Origin: Pseudomonadota bacterium
Lineage (GTDB): Bacteria; Pseudomonadota; Gammaproteobacteria; Steroidobacterales; Steroidobacteraceae
Assembly: GCA_003242495.1 (NCBI GenBank)
Contig: QGUO01000005.1
Coordinates: 1-22,636, forward strand
Length of the DNA: 22,636 nucleotides
Reading direction: 5' to 3'
Shown in pieces: positions 7,533-15,458 of the stretch; positions within the stretch are counted from its first letter, which is position 1, and each line of letters begins with the position of its first letter. The position numbers and the translations under genes were made by a program. The notes under the pieces were generated by a model. That model saw only the letters and a list, made by a program, of their open reading frames with translations, was not told where the DNA came from and ran no database searches.

Positions 7533-8345
7533 ATGACGAGAATCGTACCTGGACTGGCCGTTCGCGCGGCCTCGTGCGCCACGCTCATCGCGGCGCTGAC
7601 CGTCGGCACTGCGCCGGCCGTGGCGCAGTCCGTTACCGAGCGACTCGACGCGCTCGAAGCACGCATCACGCGCCTCGAGGACATGAACCAGATCGAGCGC
7701 CTGCAGCGCACCTATGGCTATTTCGTGGACAAGAGCCAATGGACGCAGCTTGCCGACTTGTTCTCGGATGATGCGACCCTGGAGATCGGCGGCAAGGGCA
7801 TCTTCGTCGGCAAGCACCGCGTGCTGGAGTACATGCAGACCGCGTTCGGGCCCGATGGCGCGAAGGAAGGCGTGCTCGCCAATCATATGCAGTTTCAGCC
7901 GATCCCCGATATTTCACCGGACGGCAAGACCGGATGGATCCGCGCGCGTGCCTATGTGATGAGCCTCGGGGGCTGGGGGCTGCCGCTTTACGAGAACGAA
8001 TACAAGAAGGAGAACGGCGTATGGAAGATCAGTCGTCTTACCGGCCCCTTCACCATGTACACCAACTGGGACGGTTGGGGTAAGAACGCCATGAACAACA
8101 CCTGGCCGGACAAGTTCGATCCGCCCCCGGATCTGCCGCCGTCCACGGTTTATCTCACCTATCCGGCCTATTACATCGTGCCGTTCCATTATCCCAACCC
8201 GGTCACAGGCAATGTGTTCACACCGGACAAGGGATCCGTCGGTGCTTACGCCGCGCCGCCCGGCACACGTGTGCAACAAGAGGCGCTCAAGGTCGGTCAG
8301 CTCGCGGATGGCACGCAGCCCATCGCGGAACCTCCGAGAGACTGA
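7533..8345 (+). CDS. SnoaL-like periplasmic protein, group B
   Basis: The third tandem group B copy, 270 residues from the ATG at 7533. An in-frame ATG at 7527 overlaps the previous stop, but AGGA at 7522-7525 is at proper distance only from 7533. The signal peptide is cleaved near AVA-Q (residue 30-31). A heptad-like helix (ERLDALEARITRLEDMNQI, 36-54) could mediate oligomer formation. The dyad is Asp66 (YFVDKSQW) and His118 (ANHMQFQP). The C-terminal part again has PPPDLPPSTVY and NPVTG, then about 45 extra residues, making it the longest of the group. It ends the operon, 18 bp before a strong intrinsic terminator. Confidence 0.87.
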   Translation: MTRIVPGLAVRAASCATLIAALTVGTAPAVAQSVTERLDALEARITRLEDMNQIERLQRTYGYFVDKSQWTQLADLFSDDATLEIGGKGIFVGKHRVLEYMQTAFGPDGAKEGVLANHMQFQPIPDISPDGKTGWIRARAYVMSLGGWGLPLYENEYKKENGVWKISRLTGPFTMYTNWDGWGKNAMNNTWPDKFDPPPDLPPSTVYLTYPAYYIVPFHYPNPVTGNVFTPDKGSVGAYAAPPGTRVQQEALKVGQLADGTQPIAEPPRD

Positions 8346-8362
8346 AAGCCTGCAGGGTGACG

Positions 8363-8394
8363 AAGCGGCCAGCGTGAACACGCTGGCCGCTTTT
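8363..8394 (+). terminator. Intrinsic terminator ending the dehydrogenase-SnoaL operon
   Basis: AAGCGGCCAGCGT (8363-8375) pairs perfectly with ACGCTGGCCGCTT (8380-8392) around loop GAAC, followed by TTTT. It lies between the convergent SnoaL-like and amidohydrolase genes and may also stop transcription from the minus strand, although the T run on that side is only two bases. Confidence 0.85.
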
Positions 8395-8444
8395 CAGGCG
8401 GCTTCGCGCCGTGATCGTCACGTCGCGTACAGAAGTCGACGCAG

Positions 8445-9563
8445 CTATGTCTTGATGTGGAACACCCGCTCGGCGTTGCCGGAGTAGATTTTCACCTTGT
8501 CGGCTTCGGGAATGCGTGCGGCGTCCAGGAAGGCCGCGGCTTCACGATTGTCCTGATAGGGATAGTCCGCCGCCCAAAGGATGTTGTCCGCCCCCAGCAC
8601 TTCCAGGCAGTAGCGGAGGACGGGCTCGGAGAACATGCCACTCGTCGTGATCAGCATGTTGCGCTTCAGGTAGAAGCTGGGCGCCTCCTTGAGTGAGCCG
8701 GTGCCCCAGTTGCGTTTCGCCGTGGCATACATATGGTCGAAGCGATAGACCCAGTAGGGAATACCTTCGCCCATGTGACCGAGGATGATTTTCAGGTTTG
8801 GAAAGCGGTCGAACACGCCGCTGAACAGCAGGCGCATGCCGTGCGTGCCGGTTTCCACTGCATACCCCCAGGATGCGCCCGCGAGCCCATAGGGACGGAA
8901 CGGCGCCAGGGACGTCTCCGGTAGAGATCGCGGATGGATGTAGATCGGGCGATCGAGCGCTTCGGCTGCTTCGAGAATCGGCCAGAACTTCTCCTCATCG
9001 AGATACTCGCCATTGGTATGCGAGTTGACGATGAAGCCGTTGAGCCCGAGACGGTTGATCGCCCGGTCCATTTCCGTGACGCTGCGCCGGGCGTCATGCG
9101 GCGCGATGGCGGCAAGGCCGGCAAACCGCCCGGGATGCTTGCGGATCGCATCGGCCAGGATGTCGTTGCTTTCCCGCGCGATGGCAACAGCCGTGTCGGG
9201 GCTGAATAGCTGCACCCCGGGAGAGGTGAGGGACAGTACCTGCATGTCGACGCCGTCCGCATCCATTTGCGCGACGCGGCCGGCACCGATATCGAGCAAG
9301 CGCGGCGTCATGTCCCTGGCGTAGTCGCTGTCACCGAGCAGGATCTGTGTGAAAGACAGGTCGGCGCCTTGCGCCAGGAACTTGCCGATGTCTCTGAAGC
9401 CATCGAGCTGCGGTGGAGTGGCAAACGCCTCTTCAGTCGCGATACGCCGATACCGGCTGCTCGGCTTGGGGAACCCTGCCTCGATGGTCCGCCCCGCTGC
9501 CGAAAGTGTGGCCATGGCGCCGAGCGCCCCGGCTAGTCCCCCCAGTACATGTCTGCGGTTCAT
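8445..9563 (-). CDS. Amidohydrolase-family protein, ACMSD/LigW decarboxylase type, Tat-exported
   Basis: This 372-residue protein is an amidohydrolase-2 family TIM barrel, the group of ACMSD, gamma-resorcylate decarboxylase and 5-carboxyvanillate decarboxylase. Metal-site residues can be placed: Glu44 in IATEEAFA, His210 in IYIHPR, Asp333 in WAADYPY, and His263 in GHMGEG as the probable general base. The second metal-motif position, often His (EEH), is Ala46. The N terminus (MNRRHVLGG, then a hydrophobic stretch to about residue 24) is a Tat-type signal, unusual because the characterised decarboxylases are cytosolic. The start ATG at 9563 has AGGTGAG upstream. It stands alone between the two plus-strand catabolic operons. 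Decarboxylation of an aromatic acid or hydrolysis of a cyclic ester/lactone are both possible. Confidence 0.88.
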   Translation of the reverse strand: MNRRHVLGGLAGALGAMATLSAAGRTIEAGFPKPSSRYRRIATEEAFATPPQLDGFRDIGKFLAQGADLSFTQILLGDSDYARDMTPRLLDIGAGRVAQMDADGVDMQVLSLTSPGVQLFSPDTAVAIARESNDILADAIRKHPGRFAGLAAIAPHDARRSVTEMDRAINRLGLNGFIVNSHTNGEYLDEEKFWPILEAAEALDRPIYIHPRSLPETSLAPFRPYGLAGASWGYAVETGTHGMRLLFSGVFDRFPNLKIILGHMGEGIPYWVYRFDHMYATAKRNWGTGSLKEAPSFYLKRNMLITTSGMFSEPVLRYCLEVLGADNILWAADYPYQDNREAAAFLDAARIPEADKVKIYSGNAERVFHIKT

Positions 9564-9999
9564 GATGAATGCTCACCTGTGTCTTTGTTCTGCTGCGCGG
9601 CCCAGGTTCTGACGTCGAGAATGCACCGGGACGATTTGCAATCAGGTGCGTTCCGGCTGCTTCCTGATCCGCGCGGGGATTCAACGCACCCGAGAATACT
9701 GTTTCCGCGAGGTCATCACCATCACGCGTCCCGGCGTGCGCGGAATTGACTCAGCTGGCAGTGTCAGTTGTCGCAAGTGGAAGTTCCTGGCGGAGTATTG
9801 GTATCGGGCATTTCATTGATGCAAGATTTTGCCTGCGTTGCGGCGCTCGAGGGGGAACGACGGGCGCACCCGGAGCTTCGGGGCGTCTCGTGCGTGCGCC
9901 ACTGCCGGCACCCGTTCCCCTTCGTGCTCGCTCGAAATGAAATCCGGCTTCGCCGGGTATAAGAAACCGCATCCGGCGTAGCCGGAAGGAGACTCTGCA
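9564..9999. promoter_or_regulatory. Divergent intergenic region with structured TonB-receptor leader
   Basis: This 436-bp gap separates the minus-strand amidohydrolase from the TonB receptor; no small gene is supported on either strand. It holds several inverted repeats: GGTGCGTT (9645-9652) with AACGCACC (9683-9690); an imperfect pair at about 9845-9859 and 9914-9928 enclosing GGCGCAC (9864-9870) and GTGCGCC (9893-9899); and two small hairpins listed separately. Promoters for both flanking genes must lie here; TTGACT at 9746-9751 is the only -35-like hexamer noticed and has no good -10 partner. Confidence 0.5.
9944..9986 (+). promoter_or_regulatory. Two tandem CCGGC/GCCGG hairpins abutting the TonB-receptor ribosome site
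   Basis: CCGGC-TTC-GCCGG (9944-9956) and TCCGGC-GTA-GCCGGA (9972-9986) are near-identical small palindromes 15 bp apart. The second one runs directly into AAGGAG (9986-9991), the ribosome binding site for the ATG at 10000. They could form mRNA hairpins that modulate translation, or be a REP-like element; no other copy was noticed in the window. Confidence 0.45.
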
Positions 10000-12531
10000 A
10001 TGGTTCGATTCGGGGGGCATATCGTCTCGCGCTCCGTAGGTCGGGCGCTGCTTTCGGCGTCCAGTCTGGCAGCGACCTCGGTTCTCACCAGTATGGCGTC
10101 GGCACAGGAAGCTGCCGGCAGCGGAGATACGGTGTTGGCCGAAGTCGTGGTGACCGCGCAGATGCGCGAACAGAACGTCCAGGATATACCGCTGTCCATC
10201 ACCGCCGTGACCGGCGACATGCTGGAAGCTCGCAGCCAGACGAACCTGAAGGAGATTTCGGCGCAGGCGCCGAACGTGCTGCTGCAGCAGAACCCCGCCG
10301 GCTCGGGCAATTCCATGCGCGCTTTCATTCGCGGCGTCGGCCAATCGGATCACAGCCCATCGGTCGAGCCCGGCGTGGGCATCTACGTCGACGACATCTA
10401 CTTCGGTACCGTCACGGCCTCGGCATTCGATCTGCTGGATCTGGAGCGCGTCGAGATCCTGCGCGGGCCGCAGGGCACCTTGTCCGGCATGAACTCCCAG
10501 GGCGGATCGATCAAGCTGTACTCACGCAAGCCCGGCACGGGACGGGAAGGTGGGCATATCGAAGCCACATTGGGGAACTACGGCCGCCGCGACCTCAAGG
10601 CCAGCGCGGACTTCACGGTCATTCCCGACAAGGTCTTCGCACGCGTCACCGGCGTCGCTCGCAACCGCGACGGTCACGTCACGCTTTACAACTACGCGTG
10701 TGTCAATCCGGACGATCCGGATGTGATCTCCGGCGCCATTCCCTCGCTGATCCGTAGTGGTGACTGCAAGAGCGGCGAGCTGGGCAATCAGCAGATGTAT
10801 GCGGTCCGGGGCACCTTGCGAATCGCGCCGGCGGACAGCCGGCTCGAGATCAATCTCATCGGTGACTACACCAAGGACACCTCCAGCACACAGGCATCGG
10901 TGCTCATCGCCAGCGCAGAATCCGCCAGTAAAGGTACTGCCAATCCACAGGACCGCTCGGCCATCAGCGTGCCCTACCAGGGTGTCGCCTACGACGACCG
11001 CTTCGTGACCTACGGTCAGTATCGTCGGCCGGATGCCCGGCTCAACGACCCGTATGCCAGCTATGCGAACTTCTACGATCCGGGCGTGACCTATCGCGCG
11101 ATCGGGCTCGCGCCTCCGCCGGCGCAGGCCGTGCCGGGCCCTTCCAACGGCCCTTACATCGCTGCCAATGCCTCCCAGGTCGAGGCCTGGGGTATCTCGG
11201 CGACGATCGATTATGAACTGAGCGACAACTTCGCCCTGAAGTCGATCACGGGTTATCGCAGCTATGACACGATGAGCGGCATGGATAACGACAACTCGCC
11301 CGTTGTCTTCATCCAGAGCACCGACTGGTTCGGACATGAGCAGTTCAGCCAGGAGATCCGGGTGACCGGCAACCTGGTGGACGACACGGTGCACCTCACC
11401 GTGGGCGGCATCTACTTCGAGGCATCCACCCGGCCGCTGTCGCGCATCCATACCCCGTTCTCGGGGTTCGGCCCGCCGGGCTTTCCGACCTTCTCGTTCC
11501 TCAATGACGACACTGCCGATATGGAGGTGACCGCGGGCTTCGCCAACGTGGCCTGGGATGTCACGGACGCGCTCACGCTCGAAGGCGGTATCCGGGTGAC
11601 GGACGAACAGAAGGATTACACGTTCGGCCGTCTCAATCCGGACGGCGCTGGTGACTATCTGCCGCTCAGCAACCCGGGCAATCCGCTCACCGGCTGGACC
11701 GGCACTTACTCCGACACGGTCACCGACTATCGCGCGGCCGTATCCTACAAGCTCGCCGCCGATGCGATGATCTATGCCCAGTTCGCCACGGGCCACAAGG
11801 CCGGCGGTATTTCACCTCGGCCGTACAGCTACCATCAGATCCGCCCCTTCGGTCCCGAGACATTGGATTCGTACGAGGCGGGCTTCAAGGTCGATCTGCT
11901 CGGTCGTGCGATCCGCCTGAACGGCTCCGTTTTCCATATGGACTACCAGGACTACCAAGGCATCCCGCAGGTCTGCGTGGGTGTCGATGGGCAGCCTCTG
12001 CCGGAGGATGCCGGCGGCGTTCCAGGCCTGTGCGGTCAGTATCTGAATCTCGCCGACGCAAAGGTGAAGGGCTTCGAGCTCGAAACGCTGATCCGACCGG
12101 TGGTGGGCCTCAGTATCGATGGCGCGGTCAGCTATGTCGACTTCGAGTTCGGCGCGCCCCGTTATGCGACCAACGACGTCCGGGAGGGATCCAGCCGTCC
12201 AGGCATCGGCAAGTGGAAGTGGAGCGTGGGAGCGCAGTACGAGCTCGAGCTCGGTCATATCGGAACGCTGACGCCACGCATCGATGTGGCGCGCACACCG
12301 GGTTACTGCGGCAACTTCGCCTGCGACCCGAATGCCACCGTGGATAGCTACGTCCTGACCAACGCGCGGCTGACGTTCGACACGCTCGATGGGGACTGGT
12401 CGGTCTCGCTCGAGGCGACCAATCTCACCGACAAGCTGTATTACGTCAACAAGTTCCTGAACCAGTGGTATGTCAGCGGGCAGCCGGGCCGGCCCAGGGA
12501 GTACGCGCTGAGCGTGCGCCGTCGATTCTGA
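10000..12531 (+). CDS. TonB-dependent outer-membrane receptor
   Basis: An 843-residue outer-membrane receptor that would take up a substrate using TonB energy. The signal peptide ends near ASA-Q (residue 35-36). A TonB-box-like EVVVTA (48-53) is followed by the plug domain (about 55-175), with the usual segments DIPLSITAVTGDML, VGIYVDDIYFG, ERVEILRGPQGTLSG and GGSIKLYSRKP. The remainder is a beta-barrel with alternating strands such as YELSDNFALKSITGYRSYD, and it ends in RRRF with the C-terminal Phe needed for barrel assembly. Full length for the family. No extra N-terminal signalling domain is present, so it is unlikely to work through an anti-sigma factor. Position among catabolic genes suggests the ligand is the organic substrate rather than a siderophore. 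Confidence 0.95.
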   Translation: MVRFGGHIVSRSVGRALLSASSLAATSVLTSMASAQEAAGSGDTVLAEVVVTAQMREQNVQDIPLSITAVTGDMLEARSQTNLKEISAQAPNVLLQQNPAGSGNSMRAFIRGVGQSDHSPSVEPGVGIYVDDIYFGTVTASAFDLLDLERVEILRGPQGTLSGMNSQGGSIKLYSRKPGTGREGGHIEATLGNYGRRDLKASADFTVIPDKVFARVTGVARNRDGHVTLYNYACVNPDDPDVISGAIPSLIRSGDCKSGELGNQQMYAVRGTLRIAPADSRLEINLIGDYTKDTSSTQASVLIASAESASKGTANPQDRSAISVPYQGVAYDDRFVTYGQYRRPDARLNDPYASYANFYDPGVTYRAIGLAPPPAQAVPGPSNGPYIAANASQVEAWGISATIDYELSDNFALKSITGYRSYDTMSGMDNDNSPVVFIQSTDWFGHEQFSQEIRVTGNLVDDTVHLTVGGIYFEASTRPLSRIHTPFSGFGPPGFPTFSFLNDDTADMEVTAGFANVAWDVTDALTLEGGIRVTDEQKDYTFGRLNPDGAGDYLPLSNPGNPLTGWTGTYSDTVTDYRAAVSYKLAADAMIYAQFATGHKAGGISPRPYSYHQIRPFGPETLDSYEAGFKVDLLGRAIRLNGSVFHMDYQDYQGIPQVCVGVDGQPLPEDAGGVPGLCGQYLNLADAKVKGFELETLIRPVVGLSIDGAVSYVDFEFGAPRYATNDVREGSSRPGIGKWKWSVGAQYELELGHIGTLTPRIDVARTPGYCGNFACDPNATVDSYVLTNARLTFDTLDGDWSVSLEATNLTDKLYYVNKFLNQWYVSGQPGRPREYALSVRRRF

Positions 12532-12541
12532 TTGATGAACC

Positions 12542-12582
12542 CGGGATCGGGCCGGCAGGCGGCCAGCCCGATCCCGTCATTT
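12542..12582 (+). terminator. Stem-loop after the TonB-receptor gene
   Basis: CGGGATCGGGC (12542-12552) is the exact reverse complement of GCCCGATCCCG (12566-12576), an 11-bp stem starting 11 bp after the stop, followed by the weak T-rich stretch TCATTT. It may partly terminate or stabilise the receptor mRNA so that the downstream genes are expressed at a different level. Confidence 0.6.
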
Positions 12583-12636
12583 GCAGCGCACGACGTCACA
12601 CCTGTGCGCCGACACCAGCAACCGTGAGGGAGACGA

Positions 12637-13602
12637 ATGTTACGCAACGTTGTGGTGGCTCTCGGTCTGGCGCTGGCCGTTCCGGCCGGCGCGCAATCCT
12701 ACGGTGAGCGCACCGCGCTGCCGCGCGGTGATTGCGATCGCCAATGTCTGGAATCCTTCATGGTCGCGTATGTTTCGGCGCTGCGTGCCAAGGATCCGTC
12801 CCGAGCGCCTTTCGCCGAGCATGTCCGGTTCACCGAGAACAGTGTCGAAATGCCCATCGGCGAAGGGCTGTGGGCAACGGTCAGCTCCGTCGATCCTGCC
12901 GATGGCATGATCGCTTCCGATACGGAGACCGGGAACACCGCATGGTTCGGCCATGCAGAGGAACATGGCAGGCTCGTATTTCTCGCCATTCGCATCAAGG
13001 TCGACCGGGAGAAGATCACGGAGGCCGAGACGGTCGTCGCACGCCGGACCGGCATGCCGCTGATCTTCGGCACCGGCAAAGAGCCTCATCATCCCGCCTG
13101 GACCCAGGCGCTCACCCCGGAACAACAACGTCCCCGCCCGCGCCTGCGGGCTGTCGCAGACTCCTACTTCAATACCGTCGAATACAACGACGGACAGGTC
13201 TTTGCTCATTTCAAGCCGGACTGCTCGCGACTCGAGAACGGCATCAGCACGACGACGGCAACCGGAAACACTGCGAGCTCGGCATCGGTGGCCGAGGGTT
13301 GCGAAGCGCAGTTCAAGCTCGGCATTTACCGGATCAACAAGCAACTGCGCGAACGCCGGTACCCGATCATCGATGTCGAGCGAGGGGTCGTGGTCGGGAT
13401 GAACTTCTTCGATCATGCGAACACATTCGACGAATATGAGCTGACCGACGGTCGGACCATGAAAACGCTGCTCAAGTGGCCCAACTCGCTCACCATCATG
13501 GAAGCATTCAAGATCGTCGATGGCGAGATTCTGACGATCGAGGCGGTTTTCGACTATGTGCCCTACGGCATGCATTCGCCGTGGGCGGAGGGAGAAGAGT
13601 GA
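12637..13602 (+). CDS. Exported protein with two NTF2-like halves
   Basis: A 321-residue exported protein without a firm family name; the pattern recalls bacterial and fungal proteins grouped as DUF8021-like, which is a tentative assignment. The signal peptide is cleaved near AGA-Q (residue 19). Two related halves follow. The first has CDRQCL (33-38), DPSRAPFAEHVRFTEN (53-68) and GEGLW; the second has FKPDCSRLENG (about 194-204), then RRYPIIDVERGVVVG and FFDHAN. The Asp/His-bearing strands resemble NTF2-like cores. GAGGGAG at 12626-12632 is a good ribosome binding site. It is a paralogue of the next gene, with which its stop overlaps (TGATG). Enzymatic role unknown. Confidence 0.75.
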   Translation: MLRNVVVALGLALAVPAGAQSYGERTALPRGDCDRQCLESFMVAYVSALRAKDPSRAPFAEHVRFTENSVEMPIGEGLWATVSSVDPADGMIASDTETGNTAWFGHAEEHGRLVFLAIRIKVDREKITEAETVVARRTGMPLIFGTGKEPHHPAWTQALTPEQQRPRPRLRAVADSYFNTVEYNDGQVFAHFKPDCSRLENGISTTTATGNTASSASVAEGCEAQFKLGIYRINKQLRERRYPIIDVERGVVVGMNFFDHANTFDEYELTDGRTMKTLLKWPNSLTIMEAFKIVDGEILTIEAVFDYVPYGMHSPWAEGEE

Positions 13603-14552
13603 TGCGCGCTGTTCGTTTCTTGCTCGCTACGGCCTTGCTCGGTCTCGCCGTGCCGGCGGGCGCGTCCGCTCCGTGCGATGAGTCGTGCATGCTGCGCCTT
13701 GCCGACGCATTGGTCGAGGCGGTGGCAGCCAAGGACTTTCGCCGCCTGCCTTGGGCCGATCCCGTCCATTTCACCGAGAACAATGTGCCGCTGATGATCG
13801 GCGATGGCTGGTGGGGCTCGACCGGCGCCACGGTCGGGCAGAAGGCGTTCTCATTGGCCGATCCCCAGACCGGCAATGTGGTGTGGTTTGGAACCATCTG
13901 GGATCACGATGAGCCGTCCTTCGGCGCGCTGCGCATCAAGGTGACCGACGGCAAAATTGCCGACGTCGAGCTGATCGCAGCCCGCACCCCGTGGCCGATT
14001 CCCTTTGGCGATCCTCGGACGTTCGCCATCTCGTCGTCGATGATCAGTCCGGTCGCTGCCGACAAGCGCCGCTCCCGCGAACGTTTGATCGATCTGGCCG
14101 ACAACTATCTGGCGACCAAGCAGCGTAACAACGGCGCCTTGCTCGCCGATTTTGCGCCCAAATGCGCCATGGTCGAGAACGGCGTGCAAATCACCTCGGC
14201 CGAAGCCGAGATCCAACCCCGGGCCACCGATTGCGCGTCGGTCTTTCGCGCCGGGCTCTTCGCACCGGTCGAACGCATACGCGACCGGCGCTACCCCATC
14301 GTCGACGTCGAGCGCGGGCTGGTGCTGGCGATCAGCGTGCAGGATCTGCCGGCACGGGAAAAGACCTTCACGACAACCGACGGCAAACGGATTGCCGTGA
14401 AGCGCGATTATCCGATGAGCCGGCTGGTGGCCGAGCTGGTGCGTATCGAGGGCGACACGGTGGTGCGCTCCGAAGGCGTGGTGGCCTCGCTGCCGTACCG
14501 GATGCCGACGCCCTGGCACTCGGGATTCGCGTCGAAACAGCCGCGTCACTGA
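13602..14552 (+). CDS. Exported protein with two NTF2-like halves, paralogue of upstream gene
   Basis: The start is the ATG at 13602 in a TGATG overlap with the previous stop, with GGAG and GAAGAG just upstream; a longer open frame from 13476 lies inside the upstream gene and is rejected. The 316-residue product has a signal peptide (cut near ASA, residue 19) and the same two-part layout as its neighbour: CDESCM, then DPVHFTENNVPLMIGDGWW in the first half, and FAPKCAMVENG, then RRYPIVDVERGLVLA in the second. The second half lacks the neighbour's FFDHAN His (ISVQDLPA at the equivalent place), so the two are likely to differ in function. The TPW near the C-terminus matches the SPW of the paralogue. 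Confidence 0.75.
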   Translation: MRAVRFLLATALLGLAVPAGASAPCDESCMLRLADALVEAVAAKDFRRLPWADPVHFTENNVPLMIGDGWWGSTGATVGQKAFSLADPQTGNVVWFGTIWDHDEPSFGALRIKVTDGKIADVELIAARTPWPIPFGDPRTFAISSSMISPVAADKRRSRERLIDLADNYLATKQRNNGALLADFAPKCAMVENGVQITSAEAEIQPRATDCASVFRAGLFAPVERIRDRRYPIVDVERGLVLAISVQDLPAREKTFTTTDGKRIAVKRDYPMSRLVAELVRIEGDTVVRSEGVVASLPYRMPTPWHSGFASKQPRH

Positions 14553-14583
14553 AGCGGCGCGGGCCAATGCAACGGAGAACGAC

Positions 14584-15159
14584 ATGACCTTCCTTCGTCT
14601 GCCCGCCCTGCTGGCTGCGGTGCTCATCTTCTCGGGCTGCTCATCATCCGATGAGGCGCGGGTTGCGCTGGAACAGCGAGTGCAACAATTGGAAGACGAA
14701 AAGGAGATTCGTGAGGTGATCATTCGCTACGGCGAGTATCTCGATGCGCGGGACTACGCGGCGTATGCTGCGCTGTTCGCCAGCGACGGCGTGTGGACCG
14801 GTGGTTTCGGCAGCGCGCAGGGGCCGGCGGCCATTCAGGCGATGCTGGAAGAGCACCTCGGCAAGCCGGAAGAGGGGTTCATCAACAAGACGAACTTCCA
14901 CTTGAACACCACGGTGGTGGTCGACGTCCAGGGAGACAGCGCCAAGGCGCGCTCGCGCTATTTGTTCTTCACTGCCTCTCCGGAGAACCGGCCGGTGGTG
15001 GCGCTGGCCGGACGCTACGTCGACGAGTTCGTTCGTGAGGCTGGCCAGTGGAAGATCAAGCGCCGTACGACCCATGGTGTGATTCCACATAGGGACGGGA
15101 ATGACCCCAACCCTCCGCCGCCGCCGGCTTCGCTGGGCGGTGTCACGCGACCGCAGTGA
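14584..15159 (+). CDS. SnoaL-like (NTF2-fold) lipoprotein, group A
   Basis: A 191-residue protein with a lipoprotein signal (FSGC, Cys19), a charged helix (about 24-45, ALEQRVQQLEDEKEI) and one SnoaL-like domain. Dyad residues are Asp54 (EYLDARDY) and His106 (NFHLNTTVVV). It is close to the protein encoded at 5511-6074: both have VDVQGDxAxARSR, ALAGRYxDE and a KIxRR ending. The tail holds a run of five prolines. GGAG at 14575-14578 serves the ATG. It lies 31 bp after the paired double-domain genes and closes the receptor operon. If the lipid anchor is real, this copy would be fixed to a membrane while 5511-6074 is soluble. Confidence 0.85.
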   Translation: MTFLRLPALLAAVLIFSGCSSSDEARVALEQRVQQLEDEKEIREVIIRYGEYLDARDYAAYAALFASDGVWTGGFGSAQGPAAIQAMLEEHLGKPEEGFINKTNFHLNTTVVVDVQGDSAKARSRYLFFTASPENRPVVALAGRYVDEFVREAGQWKIKRRTTHGVIPHRDGNDPNPPPPPASLGGVTRPQ

Positions 15160-15458
15160 CGTTGCGTGATCGAGGATCCGTGGCGCAGGGATGCGCCGCA
15201 CGGTGTGGCCTCGAGCCCACTGGACGCCGCGCAGGCTGAAGGTCACCCTGGAGCGATCACGCCAGGCGTCCGCGCGATCGTCGCGGCGGGGCCACCGGGC
15301 GCCGATCTACGAGGCCAGGCTTGTTGAGCATGTAACCGTTCTCGAGGTCGATGCGCGAGCGCCACGCCGGTGCGGTTGGCTAAGCCGCCCGGGCATGTCA
15401 GAGTGTGCGCTACGCTGACACGTGCGATGTCCGCACACGAAGAAAAGGCGAGAGCGGT
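15160..15458. other. Intergenic stretch, no supported gene
   Basis: About 300 bp between the last SnoaL-like gene and the FAD-dependent dehydrogenase. GGCGCA-GGGA-TGCGCC (15182-15197) is a small perfect hairpin 22 bp after the SnoaL stop, without a T run. A minus-strand open frame of about 39 codons (roughly 15249-15366), without a start or ribosome site, is the only coding-like trace. No clear promoter hexamers were found. Confidence 0.5.

Noticed and set aside
9645..9690. GGTGCGTT/AACGCACC inverted repeat as an AraC operator
   Set aside because: AraC-family sites are usually direct repeats and the 30-bp spacing is long; not enough to call an operator.
13476..13601. Upstream extension of the second double-domain gene, giving a 358-residue protein
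   Set aside because: It lies inside the preceding gene, lacks a signal-peptide start, and the ATG at 13602 has a good ribosome site and gives an N-terminus like its paralogue.
15249..15366. Minus-strand open frame containing DLENGYMLNKPGLVDRR, looking like a gene remnant
   Set aside because: It begins right after a stop codon, has no plausible start with ribosome site, and the match to any family could not be named; kept only as part of the intergenic description.
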